Positions 44,319 through 55,499 of a DNA stretch of 64,000 bases are shown here, one piece after another. The position numbers and the translations under genes were made by a program. The notes beneath the pieces were generated by a model. That model ran no database searches, had not been told where the DNA came from, and saw only the letters and a program-made list of their open reading frames with translations. Each line of letters begins with the position of its first letter. Positions within the stretch are counted from its first letter, which is position 1. The DNA comes from Massospora cicadina (Eukaryota; Entomophthoromycota; Entomophthoromycetes; Entomophthorales; Entomophthoraceae), in NCBI GenBank assembly GCA_022478985.1, contig JAKSZP010015899.1, forward strand, positions 110,153 through 174,152. Reading direction: 5' to 3'.

Positions 44319-44350
44319 GTAAAAGAAAGTTCAATCCAAGTGAATTTCTA

Positions 44351-44820
44351 AAAGCAAATAAAAAATGGGCATGATCCTATTTACATGCTTTTCCTAGGAC
44401 GTAATGGGCGTGGATAAGATAATCATTGTGATTTTAAATGAGAAATTATTAAGGGAACAGTTACTTATGCTGGATGATCCACATCACTCTCTGTCTGCTG
44501 TACCAAAAGACAACAGAGACATCAGTCAATTTAGAGTCATTTGGTTTCCATTAACACTTAATTTAACAGGTGGTGCTAGGTCACCCAAAGATCTTACTGA
44601 TGGGCTGGAGGATATAGAGTGAGGATCATGAACAAATGACACTCCCACTCTTGTAACATGTATAAGAGATGCATGCTAAAGGAGGTAAGACAAACTGCAT
44701 ACATTTACACTGGAACCCAAAGTATAAATCAGTGTTATCTGGCCCTTAAGATAGTCTTTAACTGCAGCATAGAAGCGTGAATTAATGAACATGATCACCC
44801 ATAAACCACAAGATTAACCA
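44351..44820 (-). pseudogene. Gypsy G protease front; gag missing
   Basis: On the minus strand, about 120 bases after the LTR, a frame reads GQITLIYTLGSSVNVCSLSY, like the start of a protease (L-I-D-T-G-S-S-V-N-V) with the active-site Asp lost. The LTR is followed by TGGTTAATCTTGTGG, a possible PBS beginning TGG. There is no room for gag between the two, so an internal deletion is likely. Confidence 0.5.
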
Positions 44821-45186
44821 TGAGTTGTAAGCTCTTCTTATATAATAAAACCAACGCGTCACCTAATTTAGAAAGAAGGGTGGAGAAGGCTAAGAGTAGT
44901 GTCGCTACATTTAGTAATGAAGCCTATTGATAAGGTTAAGACTGGCCTGCCATTATGGGTGTTAAACCTCAAATAAACAACCATAATACGTTGGTATAGA
45001 ATGCACAATACTCTAAAAAAAGATAGAGTGCTACTATGGGAGAGTTAATACCTAGATTTGGGAACTTAGCTAATAATGGCTACTAACTATTTTTTAAATT
45101 TTAAAAAGAAACTTAACATTTACATTATATAAAAAGAAGATAAAGATCTAAAGTGACAGCAGAACCTGTTGGGGACTGCTTTCTTT

Positions 45187-45229
45187 TTTTTAGTACTAGA
45201 TGGTCCCAACCCAAGGGGGGATTCATCGA
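45187..45229 (-). mobile_element. 43-bp tail-only HB insertion with 18-bp TSD
   Basis: The minus strand carries CCCCCCTTGGGTTGGGACCA then TCTAGTACTAAAA, the last part of the HB 3' UTR. It is flanked by perfect copies of TTGGGGACTGCTTTCTTT at 45169-45186 and 45230-45247. Confidence 0.88.
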
Positions 45230-45702
45230 TTGGGGACTGCTTTCTTTATAAACTTATCAGAGATTAAGTATTGTGCATTGTGGCTCACCAATCTTCAGCA
45301 CATAGAGATCTAAGACTGAAAATCACCAGATTAGTAATGGAATTTAAAGAGCAATGCATGTGTGGATCAAATCAATTTAAATGGATTCCATTATAAAGAC
45401 TTTTAAAAAACTTATATTGCGGACTGGATACAACCTGACAGATAAATAAGACATTTGGCAGGACTAGTTGGGGTGACTATGGTTAGGGATAGTCTGGTTA
45501 ATCCCAATATAAATTAAAAGAATTCAAGAAGCCCTTACATGTTAGAGACAGGCCTTCCATACCATTTTTAAATATGGAAGGATGAGGAAAGGCCATTAAT
45601 CCCAATTTCACATAAATCAATTCATTTTAATTTAAATTTGGCTCCTAACATTCAAAACTTAACATTCTTCAATTAGATCTGTTAAGAAACATTTCTCTCT
45701 TA

Positions 45703-45720
45703 TTGCAAACACTTTTGCAA
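45703..45720 (+). other. 5'-terminal hairpin of LINE-4
   Basis: TTGCAAA and TTTGCAA form a 7-bp perfect stem with a 4-base loop, 20 bases from the element 5' end. The position is like that of the HA1 hairpin. Confidence 0.55.
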
Positions 45721-45929
45721 CTTATTCAATTCAAGTATGATTCAAGTTTGATAATCTCACAGAGGAGATTAGTCTGCGCCCATGTCAGGGAGCAGTTGGG
45801 CAAGTAAGGTAAGAGGAGCAGGTGGTGGGCCTGCGGCCTCAAATGTTCAAAAACGCCCCAGCGAAACTGGCGGAATAGAAAAAAATAAAAACTGGCGGTC
45901 ACTATTTCCCTAGAAATACTCACTTGGCA

Positions 45930-47196
45930 AGCGCAATGCAACCAGTACATCAACACACCGCACTCCCAACCACTCTTGTCAGTGGAATACGGAGTCTGTG
46001 TGTTTCTGGACCTCTAACAAACAGCTCTATGGGAAAAATTTTGTGGGGATGTGCACACTTTTTCCTGACCGTGGTGTATGTCGCACCTCACTCCATGTCA
46101 TGCAGTTGGCTGGACCTCAGTTTCAAAAACAAGGAGGCAACAGATGAAGCTGCTGCGTGTGCATGTAGTGATTGACCTCCCTTAAGGGCAACGGGTTGTC
46201 AAAACCAAATGCACCAGATGGACAAAATCCAACCAAATTTTCCTCACGTTTGACTTTTTGCCTACTATGGTAAAACGTGCCATTTTTGAGAAGAACCTGA
46301 AAGATGGTCTCACCATATATGGCGAAATACAATCTTTCAAAATGCAATGCTTTACGCTGATGCCACACCTGTGCACCGGCAAAGCCATCGCAGTTCTGAC
46401 CTCAACTGAGGAGATTGTGAAGGACCTAACCCAGATCCTGCACTCCACATATATCAATATTGAAGGGCATACCACCCACCCTTTCTGGGTAACTGTGGAC
46501 AGCGCGGCCCCATATGCACCCACTGTGACGCGTTTGGCCATAAGGCACATGCATGCCCCACCAAGGAGGGCATTACATTCCAAAAGCACCCCTTGGCAGC
46601 CATGGCCAGCGGAGAGGCGCACTATGAACCAACCGCAAGCACCAAATAGGCTTTCCGTGGGGAGCACAAGGCTGCTACCTACTGGTAAAACCTATTTACC
46701 CGCAAGAGCGGAAGAAGGCCAAGCAGGCCTGCAGGGCCATGGCCAAGGAAGCGGCCAAAGTCACCACCGCTATCCCACACTCCCAACGCCAGGAGGACAT
46801 TGAAACCTTCGCGGCGGAAGCAACTCATGAATCCATCAACCAATCAGATTGGGAAGCCCATGCCAATTGGGCCACCCAATTTGAGGATCTGATGGGTGAC
46901 TTGATCTCACCTGATCTTTGCAACCAAGCTCCGGTTGAAACTGACTTGGGGTCCAACCTACCTGAAAATTTTTTTGACCCAATTATTAGTGCACCAAACT
47001 CATCTGCACTGCAAAAAATTTGTCAACATCGGGGAAACAAAAAGCAAAGGCAAAAGCCAACATGAACCTTTCTGCTAAAATTAACAAAACTACTAATAGC
47101 GTTGCTGAAAACACCCGTGCTGCCATGAAGGCCCATGGGGATCTAGAGGAGGCCAGTGGGCCCAGGTGCCCACCCCTCAAACCTAAGGTGCGATAG
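45930..47196 (+). pseudogene. LINE-4 ORF1 (RRM-like plus CCHC)
   Basis: The main frame at 46258-47065 has LPTMVKRAIFEKNLKDGLTI, YGEIQSFKMQCF and TGKAIAVLTSTEEIVKDL, an RRM-like fold, then THPFWVTVD. A frameshift follows, so the knuckle CTHCDAFGHKAHAC (46515-46556) is read in another frame. A Lys/Ala-rich tail ends at a stop at 47194-47196. THPFWV plus knuckle corresponds to DHPFWV and PDHFFWAQV plus knuckle in the half-LINEs, so the proteins are homologous. The start is uncertain; ATG near 45935 is possible. Expected role: RNA binding and chaperoning. Confidence 0.75.
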
Positions 47197-50100
47197 GGGA
47201 AACCTTCACTTTAGGGACGTTGAATATTGCTAGACTCAAGGCCTCGCCATCCCAGGCTAGGAAACTGAGTTTTTTACAAATAAAGTTACCCGTGGATATC
47301 CTGGCCATCCAGGAGTCCCACTGTCCATGAGGTTCCGAGGATTCTTGGAAAATTATGCTCCTCCCTTCCCTATCCTTCTGGTCAGAGCACTGTGGGGTGC
47401 TAATTCAGAAAAACAATTTTTTCAAATTTTTATCGTCAGAATCCTTCCTCAATGGCTGAGTCCATCTTGTCACTTTCTCATGGGCTGACGTGGCACATGC
47501 TATCATCAACATCTATGCCCCAATCTGTTATTGAGAGCGTCAGGAATTTTTTTTTTCAGTCAAATCCCTCCCATTACCCCCAGACCCATTTGTAGTCAGC
47601 GACATGAACTGTTGGCTAAACACACCCACAGACTGTTGGCCTTCCTCCTCCCACACCCCCCAGGGTCATGTAGAACTTTGCGTTCTAAAGGCCACCCTTG
47701 GGTTAGTGGATGTGCTGCTGCGGCAAGCCCCGCTTCTCAAAAACATGACGCGCCCCCACATCCACAACGGCCAATTAAGGTCCATGACCCGCATTGACCT
47801 TATCCTTATGCTGACGAAATTCCAACCCCATATTTCCCACTTTAAAACAACAAAATATAAATTCTCTGACCACCGACTGGTCTCATTAACCTACCAACTA
47901 CCTTTCACAGTGGGTAAGGTCCCACATTGGTGCAAACTCCGCCCTCCTGAACTTGCGTTGCCAGGTTATTACTTGGGTTGAATCAGCAACTTTGGCAAAG
48001 AGTTTGTTACACTGTTTTGCGCGGACCCCATCTCCACATGGTCAACCTTCAAAAAGGATACCATCTGCCACTCTCAACACCTCTCCTCCTGGCACTCACG
48101 AGCCACATTGGCCATCATTTTGTGTGCTCTGGCAGAGTTGGCACACCTGGAGTCCAACATCCCAGCTACAGGCTACAGCCCTGCATGGGGCCAGAAGTGG
48201 ACGGAAGCAGCCGCCCACCTCAACGCAATCAAAAGGCAACACAAAAAACTTCGGGTTTGTGTTCAGTACAGGGCCAAACGCATTACAGAGGGTGACAAGT
48301 GCACGGCATATTTTTATTAAAAAAAATTTGCAACATGCCAGAGCGTGGCCTTCACACAGGTGCAAAGATCGGATGATTCTGTTGTGGATACGCCAGCTGA
48401 AGTGGCAATCAAAATACAAAAGTATTATTCCAAGTTATACCAATCCAAATTAATTCAGCCAGCTGAAGTGGCGGAATTTCTTGACCGAACCCACATCTGC
48501 ACTATTACCCAATACCTGGAAATAATGAATTTGATTACTCCAAATGAATTATGGACAGCCATCTGCGGTGCACCAGAGCAGAAATGCCCAGGCCCAGATG
48601 GCATTCCATATGAGTTCTACAAAAAATATTTCAAATATATCCCCACTGCTGCTTGCCTCACTTAACCAGAGCCTTCTTGAAACGCGCCTCCTACCAAGAG
48701 GACAAGAGGCCTTCACCGTCACACTCTTCAAGAAAGGGGACAAACTAGACTTAGCCAACTGGCGCCCCATTTCTTCAACTAACACGGATACAAAAATCTT
48801 TAACAAAAATCATGGCTAACCGTTTAAAGATTGTAGCATCTGCCACCATCTCCCCAGAACAATTCGGTTTCATACCCAGAAGGTCAATTTGGGACAATTT
48901 GCACTCTGGCTAACGCATGCCAGTCCACAGCCTCTAGGGCACTTGTATTCTTGGACCAACAGAAGGCCTATGATAGAGTAAACTGGGAATACCTCAGGGC
49001 CTGCCTCCATCAATTCTGCCTACCCCCTCGCTTCATCAACTGGGTAATGCTGCTCATGTAATCTGCAACAATGGCAGTGCGTGGCCCTGGATTCCTAACA
49101 GAAGTAGTCCGCCCTCAAAGGGACTTACGACAAGGGGACCCCTTTAGCCACTCTTATACAACTTCAGCCTTGACCCACAACTTGAAACATGAATGCCTAA
49201 ATCACTGGGGTCCATGTACCAGGCCAAGCCTCAGTCAAGATGATGGCATTTGCAGACGACTGTGTGGTTGGGGTGTCAAATAATAAAGATGCACGTGAAC
49301 TTGAAGCTCTCATCCAGGAGTATTCCCGGGTAAGTAACGCTGCACTGAACGCTTCCAAAACCGAAATCATCCTCCTTGGTCGGTATCAAACCTGCTGGGC
49401 CCTAGCAACCAGTGCCCAGCCCAGTCCATCTGCTTGCACACGTGCTTGCCCTCCCAGCTCACCCCACACCGCCCCACAAGTGCTCCCCTTCATGCCACTC
49501 CCTACCATAGGGCCAGTCCGCCATCTGGGCGTGTGGGTGGAGGCAGGTGGGTATGCATCAGCAGTAATGGAAAGTTGTATTCTAGACAACATGACGAAGC
49601 GCATCGCCTCCCTCAGAGCCCACCCTACTTCCCTTACTAGCAGGGTTGTTTTAGCCAACTCTATGCTCCTCTCCAAAGTCTGGTTTGGAGCCCACGCCAT
49701 CCCCTTCTCCCCAAGCTTTTTCAAATCCTTGTATGCCCTTCTGCAAGGATGGCTTTGGTCAGGACGCCCACCAACAGTACGGCTAGAGGTCATGTTTGGC
49801 CCTCATCATCATGGTGGCATGGGACTGCTTGACTTCAAAGCCCATGCTGCCAAGATCCTGGGCACTGGATTGCGGCTGTCACCGCCCCTACACTCCCCTC
49901 CCAACACTAGTCCCGCACAGCCCGCTCCAACTTCACCCACGCCTTGGGCCTTAACAATCCATTGAACCCTCACTCCTTGATGAAATACCTGGCTTCACAC
50001 CCATCAGCCACAGGTCCTCACGGGACTAAAACCCACTACAAACGAATCCTCCTCTCCATGTGGAGCGCTGAGTGGAGAATTTGTATTAGCGGACACACAG

Positions 50101-50815
50101 CCCAGAGAGGCCGCCCCTCTCCTCAGTTCACACAAGAGGTACAGGGGCTACCCATCCAAGATGGCGTGATCCCCACACGACACCATGTCCTATCCAGGGT
50201 GGACTACCTAGACATGATGGACATCCCTTACTCCATCAAAACTCAGAAGACTATTTGGAAATATGCACACCATCCTCTGTTGCAGCCTCAAATCCGTTCC
50301 CATGTGTGGCGCTGCCTGAGGCAGGTGTACTGTACGGCTGAGCGCTCTAACGCTTTACACTCATCCTGCATCATGTGTGGCCAGTATGGAACGCTGTTCC
50401 ACCGCATGGAGAAGTCTCCTACCTCTAGAGTGATATGGCGCGAAGTTCAACGTCTGCTTGGCCAGGATCAAACACATCCCTTCAGTCTGTCAAGAGATAT
50501 GTTTGCTTTATCAAAGGCTTCCCCCTTCCACCCTCCCTCAGTGATCTGGTGGTTGCAATCGCCATGTGGACCATCCACACGATTGTCTTGGATGCCATCA
50601 TAGGCTCCACCTCCACCCTCCCAGAAGCTGTCCACAGATTCCGGTCTCATTTGGTAGACCACTTTCAAGCGTGGATGTTTGGATACCTTCCACTCTGTCA
50701 CCGACAGCTGGTCTCCTCCTGGTTCCCAGTTTGGTTCATCAAATCAGACCCTTTCCTCCACACGTGTTCAATTGTGGCTACGGCCTCCTCACACGTTCCC
50801 TCCCCCTCCCCATAG
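47197..50815 (+). pseudogene. LINE-4 ORF2: APE endonuclease, RT, C-terminal CCHC
   Basis: It begins right after ORF1. Endonuclease motifs in order: LGTLNIARL, ILAIQESHCP, IINIYAP, VSDMNCW (about 47600-47620, where GDFN is usual), MTRIDLILM and FSDHRLVSL. RT motifs: CPGPDGIPYEFYKKYFKY, LANWRPISSTNTDTK, EQFGFIPRRSIWDN, LDQQKAYDRVNWEYL, and MMAFADDCVVGVSNNKDA at 49240 (active site FADD intact). Then HLGVWVEAGGYAS and a finger CIMCGQYGTLFHRMEKS, whose fourth Cys is Ser. The stop is at 50813-50815. Motif style is that of the L1/Tx1-like side of APE LINEs. About ten frame breaks inactivate it. Confidence 0.88.
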
Positions 50816-51233
50816 TGGCGTTCCCGCTGGCAACAAGAGATAGCTTCGCTTCTCTGGGGTGCCTTCCCTGCTCTAAGTTTTGTTTCTTTCAGGTCAAATT
50901 TGAAAGTGTCCGTCCCATGTCAGCCTTCCTCACAATAAATCAATTAGATCTGTGATTGAATTGGTTAGTATCCTGCCTACTGTCTGTAATCTTGGGCCTC
51001 TACCACACCCTTTCACATCCCTTGAATCCTTCCTACCAAAACCTTGTTGGCAGGAAGGATTGGAAGTGGAGAAACCCTTAGGTGGTAAGCTGTGACCCAC
51101 TGCCTTTCCACTACTTGGTCTAAATATCCCTTGTTGGTGAAGGGGACAACAGCCTTTTTGGGTCCATCTTGGTTCTGTACGGAAACTCCTTCTTGTTCAA
51201 GCATAGAGATTGCTCCTCAGGACATACAACATT

Positions 51234-51700
51234 CACCTTCAAGGAGTTTTTCCTAAATTTTTCAGAGGTTGCAGCACCATTATATAAGGCTAGTAGATTC
51301 AAATCTCTCATTGCTCATCTGTACTGAAGGACACGTTTTAGGCTGTGAAGTGAACCTTGCTCTCCACATTTGCCCTTCACCACATGAAACAAGCAAAGGA
51401 GTTTATAGTTGCCAGTGGCAAAACCAATTTTTTTATTTTGACACTCTATTACATTTGGGTTCAGAAGAGGTGAGCATCTAATGGGACATTTCTCACATAA
51501 ATTGTCCCTCCTTGTTATAACTACGCCATATATGATAAGAAGCTACTGGCAGTGTGGAAGCATTAGGTTACTGCACTAAAATTACGTGGAGCTTTACAGA
51601 CATTCCAGGTCTGAACTGAATGTTGAACTTTGGTATAATACTGCGCTTCTTTTTCCTAGCTGTCACAAATCATTCTTTGTCTGTTCAAAATATTACCTAA
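51234..51700 (+). pseudogene. Gypsy H pol, 3' part (RT end and RNase H)
   Basis: Directly after Gypsy G the plus strand reads FLNFSEVAAPLYKASRFK, the NFSxIAxPL block after the RT thumb. Later YDKKLLAVWKH-stop-VTALKLRG and FQV-stop-TEC-stop-TLV match the RNase H YxKELLAV and FxVxTDHxxL blocks. This continues the RT cut off at 35949 in the same strand and order, which supports the G boundaries. A fragment near 51880 (SNSDTEFSN) may be integrase. Confidence 0.68.
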
Positions 51701-52143
51701 GTTTCGAAATAATAAGATAATTGGGGTCTCAAACTTAACATTATATATGGAAATTGAAATAATCAACATCAATCTCTTAAAAAGGAACTTAAATTTAAAA
51801 TTTCTATAGTGATGCTGCCCAAATCATAGGTATCATATTATGCCTCTAATCTCATCCATTTTGATATCAAATTCGGATACTGAGTTTAGCAATCATTGAA
51901 CTGATTACCCACTTTAAGGGGATTTGGCAACTGTGAACTCTAAAAGAAACAGAATCTTCTATAGGCAACAAAGCCCTAAAGATATTTATAACATGTAAGT
52001 TTCAAGAAATATAATCAATGTAGGAACTAACCTCTAGTGAATCTTCCTAAAAACAAGTACCTTATTTTAAGACGGAAATTTCTTTTTATAATGTTTTAAA
52101 TAAACCTAATTTTATTCTTGCTCTTTTGGCATAAATTATATAA

Positions 52144-52810
52144 TGTATTGGGGAAATGAGGCCGCGGATGCCACGTCGCTGAAGCTAGCCTTGGAGCCAT
52201 GGCACCTAGTACTTCTTTTGTTGTGCATATGTCTTCCACTATCCAGCACTCTCACTTTATATCGCTTTAATTATGCGTGGATCTGGCCCTATCTGATGAT
52301 GTTAACTGAGGTTACTTGAGATTGTATGTGGGAATTACTCCCCAAAAGCTTGGCTTGTTGTCTTATATGTCAAAGCTAGTGACATATTTCCTGGAATTAA
52401 CCGCCCCTTTAAAGCCAAGTCCAACACGCCCTTGGGACAAAGACCCGAACTCCTAAGGGTCACTGATGACCTCTCTAAGGTCATTGACAGAAAATGGGTT
52501 TTGTTTTTGCCAGATAAGGATGAGGAAAATGGCCCATCTGAGGTGAAAAGCCAGGTGGGAATCAAACATAAAACCCATAAAATTACACAATATGAGGTTA
52601 CATAATTGGCCAAACTTGAAAATTTTTGTTTTTGTTGAAGAATGAAAAATTTGTGGCTCAGATCAGATTTTAATAACCATTTGATACCTTCATGAATCAT
52701 TCTTCTATAAATTAAGTCCCAAGCTGAGAAAAGCTTTGCTTTACTCAGATACTCTGATTAATCCAATAAAGTTTAGGAATTATTGAGCAAGTCTCCTGTA
52801 TATTTTTGGT
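52144..52810 (+). repeat. Possible LTR downstream of Gypsy H
   Basis: TATAAATTAAG near 52708 followed by CCAATAAAGT near 52760 and a T-rich end looks like U3-R-U5 on the plus strand. It may be the 3' LTR of Gypsy H. No second copy is seen, and no matching 5-bp duplication was found. Confidence 0.35.
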
Positions 52811-53566
52811 TTTTTTCAACAAAATACACCTCTCTGAAGTTCTGTGATGGCTGGAGTATGTTTTCCGCTCTGATTTGCACCTACTGCTGTACGTGAGCCC
52901 TCCATCCACTCTCCCACATATACCATCAGCTCCGCAACTTCCTATTTCACTGCCCTCATGTCCTTAATTTTACGATACCCTTCCTAGCTCCCAGTGCCTC
53001 TTGTCCCTGATAGTTTTGGTCACTTTGGTGTGCAATTTGAGCCACAGATTCATATGGAAACGTTATACCGACCATTTAGGACGTCTCTTCATTTTGTTGG
53101 GTCACTTGGCATTGCTGTAACATCTTTGACCTGGGTCTTTTACCTCAGCGACCTCCTGCGCTTTAGTTTCCCTGACATTATAGAAGTGAACCATGAAATT
53201 ATATAAATCTAAAATTTTTGTATCTTTTTTCCTGAACGTTTTGTAAACCCTTGAACCAGAAAATATCCCCACTTGGTACACCAATATCATTACTGAAGTG
53301 ATGTTAGTTTTTTCATTTTTTTGTATAGAATGGAAGTTCACCACTATTTTCCACCAAATGATCAAGTTCTTTCATGCTATCAACCTCTTCTTTATGGAAC
53401 CACCCTTGTTCATCCTGGACTACAGACAGATTAGTCTTTTTTACAAAGCCATAGATATCTACACCTTCACGTGCAATTCTAACATGCTGCTGGTGTCTCA
53501 CAAACCTTACATGAGTAGGTAGATGCGCTCATTTCTCTTTTACTCACAAATTTAGATATATGCATG
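52811..53566 (-). other. Unassigned stretch with minus-strand coding potential
   Basis: Minus-strand frames at 53102-53365 and 53313-53501 (GVDIYGFVKKTNLSVVQDEQ) look protein-like but match no family I recognise. No repeat ends were found. Confidence 0.25.
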
Positions 53567-53582
53567 GTTAAGCTTCTGGAGA

Positions 53583-55487
53583 TCTTTCTTTTGCTTTGAT
53601 AGCTATAATCGAAGCCAAATTAAGATTTTAAAAAAATTAATATAAAACTTGGCCACTCTATTGAGCACTAAAATCAAGATGTCGATGGTTTTGACGCCAG
53701 AGGCCTTGGCATGGGGCAGTAATGCGCCGCCTGCTGGTGTGTTTTGACCGCCGCAAAAGTGTGTCCAGGAGAGCTCCGCTAGCCCTCCCAATGCTACCAG
53801 GCATTATGTCCCCTTGATACTTGGCCCACCTCCTAGACAGTTCCTGGGTGGTGCTTCAGAGCCCTTTGGTGCTCCCACAAAGCAATTTTCATTTTGGCCT
53901 CCAAGTCAAATATGAAAATCTCTTCCCATATGTGAGCGCAGCCATAATTGAGACGACCATGGCAGTTTTTAAACCTGCTGGATTTATTGACTTCCACCCT
54001 TTAAGGGGTACTTTGATCTCAGCTTCCGTTCAGAAGCTGATGCTGTGGTAGCATCCAAGCTGAAAATCATTTTTAAAATTTTCATTCCCACTGTTTGAAT
54101 TTGCTCCTAGATGAAGCCACTTTGGTGGTCCAGTTTGCTGGGTTGCCCTCCCATCTCTCCCCCAAACGCCTCCAATATTAGCTCATGGAGGGTTTAGCCA
54201 TTTACAGTGCAGACCCCATGTTGCAGTTCGTGGTTCCAAATGGGGTGGATTGTCTGGCTGGGCCTTGCGCCTTTGCAATGATCTGCCTATTTCATTATGA
54301 TACCCGTCTCACAATTCCCCACTCACTGTGATCAGATCTGCCCCTGATCACCCATTCTGGGCACATGTCAACAATGGATGCGCCATTTGCCCCTTATTCT
54401 TTGAGCTTGACCAAGCAAAGTGTAAGTGCCCCATGGTTTCCGCTTCCAACACTTCCACTGCTCATTCCTTGGGCGTCGGGCCCACAGCCATTTTGCCCCA
54501 ATTTTTTGAATGTGGTTTGATCCTCCTGTCCCCAGCCTCAGGGCAATTTGGCGCTGCTCCGAAAGTGGCAGCCAATCAGAACCAAAATTTTAAAATTTGA
54601 ATCAAAGTTGACTGGATTGTTGGAATACTGAGTCAATGGCTGAACCAGTTTCGCTGAGCTGCCATTGTTGGCAGCACATGGCCAATCAGCTCCGCCACTG
54701 CCCCAATTCCTGTGTCTGTCCTAGTGATGGCCAAATTTAATCCATTTGAGGCTCTCAAATGGATTATGAGGGCAAACAGTTGTACCACATCAAGCCAGAT
54801 TTCACTTTAGAGGAATTTTTTGTTGATCCTCCTAAATCACGGCCCCACCATTTTCACCCTAAAGATGGTTATCCCATATATAAAAATATAAATAAAATAG
54901 CAGTTGAAGCCGCTGAAGCTCCGCCAACACCCTACTCCTCCAGCCAGTTTATGCGGTGATGGAGCCCCTGGTTGAGGGCATCCCTATCCCAATTTTCCCT
55001 CATAATTTTGAGGAAGATGCTAAATATGAAATTGAATAAGCTCGCTTTTGCTGCAAGCCACACTTGCATCAATGCAGCCTAAACTTCTCTTTTTAGTCCC
55101 GCTTATCCCAAAACCTGCCAGCGCATCAAGTCTTTCACTTGTGTGCTGGCTCTTACCACTTTTGCTAAGCATCAACTTGCTCAATACGTTGAAGCGATGG
55201 ACACCGCTGGCCTCATAAATGAAGAAAACACACATTTATACCGCCTTATGTCCCATGTCGCTGATGCTCCCAACCCATTTCTTCCGCCATGGTCCGCCAG
55301 CTAAAGTGGGTGCCAGACAAAAGTTTCCTCAAAGCTTCCTCACCTTCTGATTTGGCTTCTTAAGCTGTTAGCTGAGGTGCCATACTAGGAAAATTTTATC
55401 TCTAATAATCCCTTTGTATAGCCCATTTGCAAATAAAGATGAATGGCGGCTCCCCCTTTTGGGTTGGGCACCACTAGTGCTAAAAAA
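53583..55487 (+). mobile_element. Half-LINE HB2 (about 1.9 kb)
   Basis: It is alignable by eye with HB1 from the first bases (TTTGCTTTGAT, GAAGCCAAATTAAGATT) to the tail GGGTTGGGCACCACTAGTGC then A6. Length matches HB1. Only a weak duplication is visible (GTTAAGCTT at 53567 against GTTAATCTT at 55488), so the insertion is old or the ends are damaged. Confidence 0.75.
53808..55387 (+). pseudogene. ORF1-like protein of HB2
   Basis: It starts near the ATG at 53808. RRM-like part: VKYENLFPYVSAAIIETT, then FKPAGFIDFHPLRGTLISAS. Second part near 54120-54250: VVQFAGLPSHLSPKRLQY-like and FVVPNGVDCLAGP. Knuckle region near 54385-54435: CPLFFELDQAKCKC, where the second Cys is Phe and the His is Gln, so zinc binding is lost. 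The C-terminal part has MDYEGKQLYHIKPDFTLEEF, YKNINKIAVEAAEAP and HLYRLMSHVADAP. Several frame breaks. Confidence 0.7.
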
Positions 55488-55499
55488 GTTAATCTTAAA

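Larger units (their letters stand above)
42442..44332 (-). mobile_element. Half-LINE HA1 (1891 bp), best-preserved copy
   Basis: Flanked by a perfect 18-bp duplication AATCCAAGTGAATTTCTA at 42424-42441 and 44333-44350. On the minus strand it starts GAACTTTCTTTTACCGCTCA and ends GTCCATCCCCTGGTCGGCGTACC then TCAAATAAATCGAAAT. It has no endonuclease or RT. The perfect TSD and the long open frames make this the youngest-looking HA copy. It sits inside Gypsy G pol. Confidence 0.92.
45683..50939 (+). mobile_element. LINE-4, full-length non-LTR retrotransposon (5257 bp)
   Basis: Flanked by a perfect 14-bp duplication TCAATTAGATCTGT at 45669-45682 and 50940-50953. It has a 5' UTR of about 250 bp with a hairpin, ORF1 with a CCHC knuckle, and ORF2 with APE endonuclease, RT and a C-terminal finger. 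The 3' end carries TCCGTCCCATGTCAGCCTTCC then CACAATAAAT. It is inserted in the Gypsy G 5' LTR. It is the only copy in the window with a 5' end, so it defines the LINE family. Confidence 0.93.
35955..51228 (-). mobile_element. Gypsy G, chromovirus-like, enlarged by four nested insertions
   Basis: A minus-strand element whose two LTRs occupy 35955-39056 and 44821-51228. Candidate duplication ACATT lies at 35950-35954 and 51229-51233. Internal order on the coding strand is protease remnants, RT, RNase H, integrase, chromodomain-like end, polypurine tract. Nested inside are HA2, HA1, a 43-bp HB tail and LINE-4. With these and their TSDs removed, the LTRs are about 1.2 and 1.1 kb and the internal region about 3.9 kb. 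No gag is seen. Confidence 0.82.
44821..51228 (-). repeat. 5' LTR of Gypsy G, interrupted by LINE-4 and a tail insertion
   Basis: On the minus strand it starts TGTATGTCCTGAGGAGC at 51228 and ends near AACTCA at 44821. Without LINE-4, the 43-bp insert and their TSDs it is about 1.08 kb. Homologous blocks to the 3' LTR are readable on both sides of LINE-4. One includes an open frame (51013-51204, minus) with AVVPFTNKGYL and QWVTAYHL that is conserved with solo LTR C. Confidence 0.77.

Noticed and set aside
46182..46667. Minus-strand open frame of 161 aa within LINE-4
   Set aside because: It is antisense to ORF1 and its CCHC knuckle. No domain is recognisable on the minus strand.
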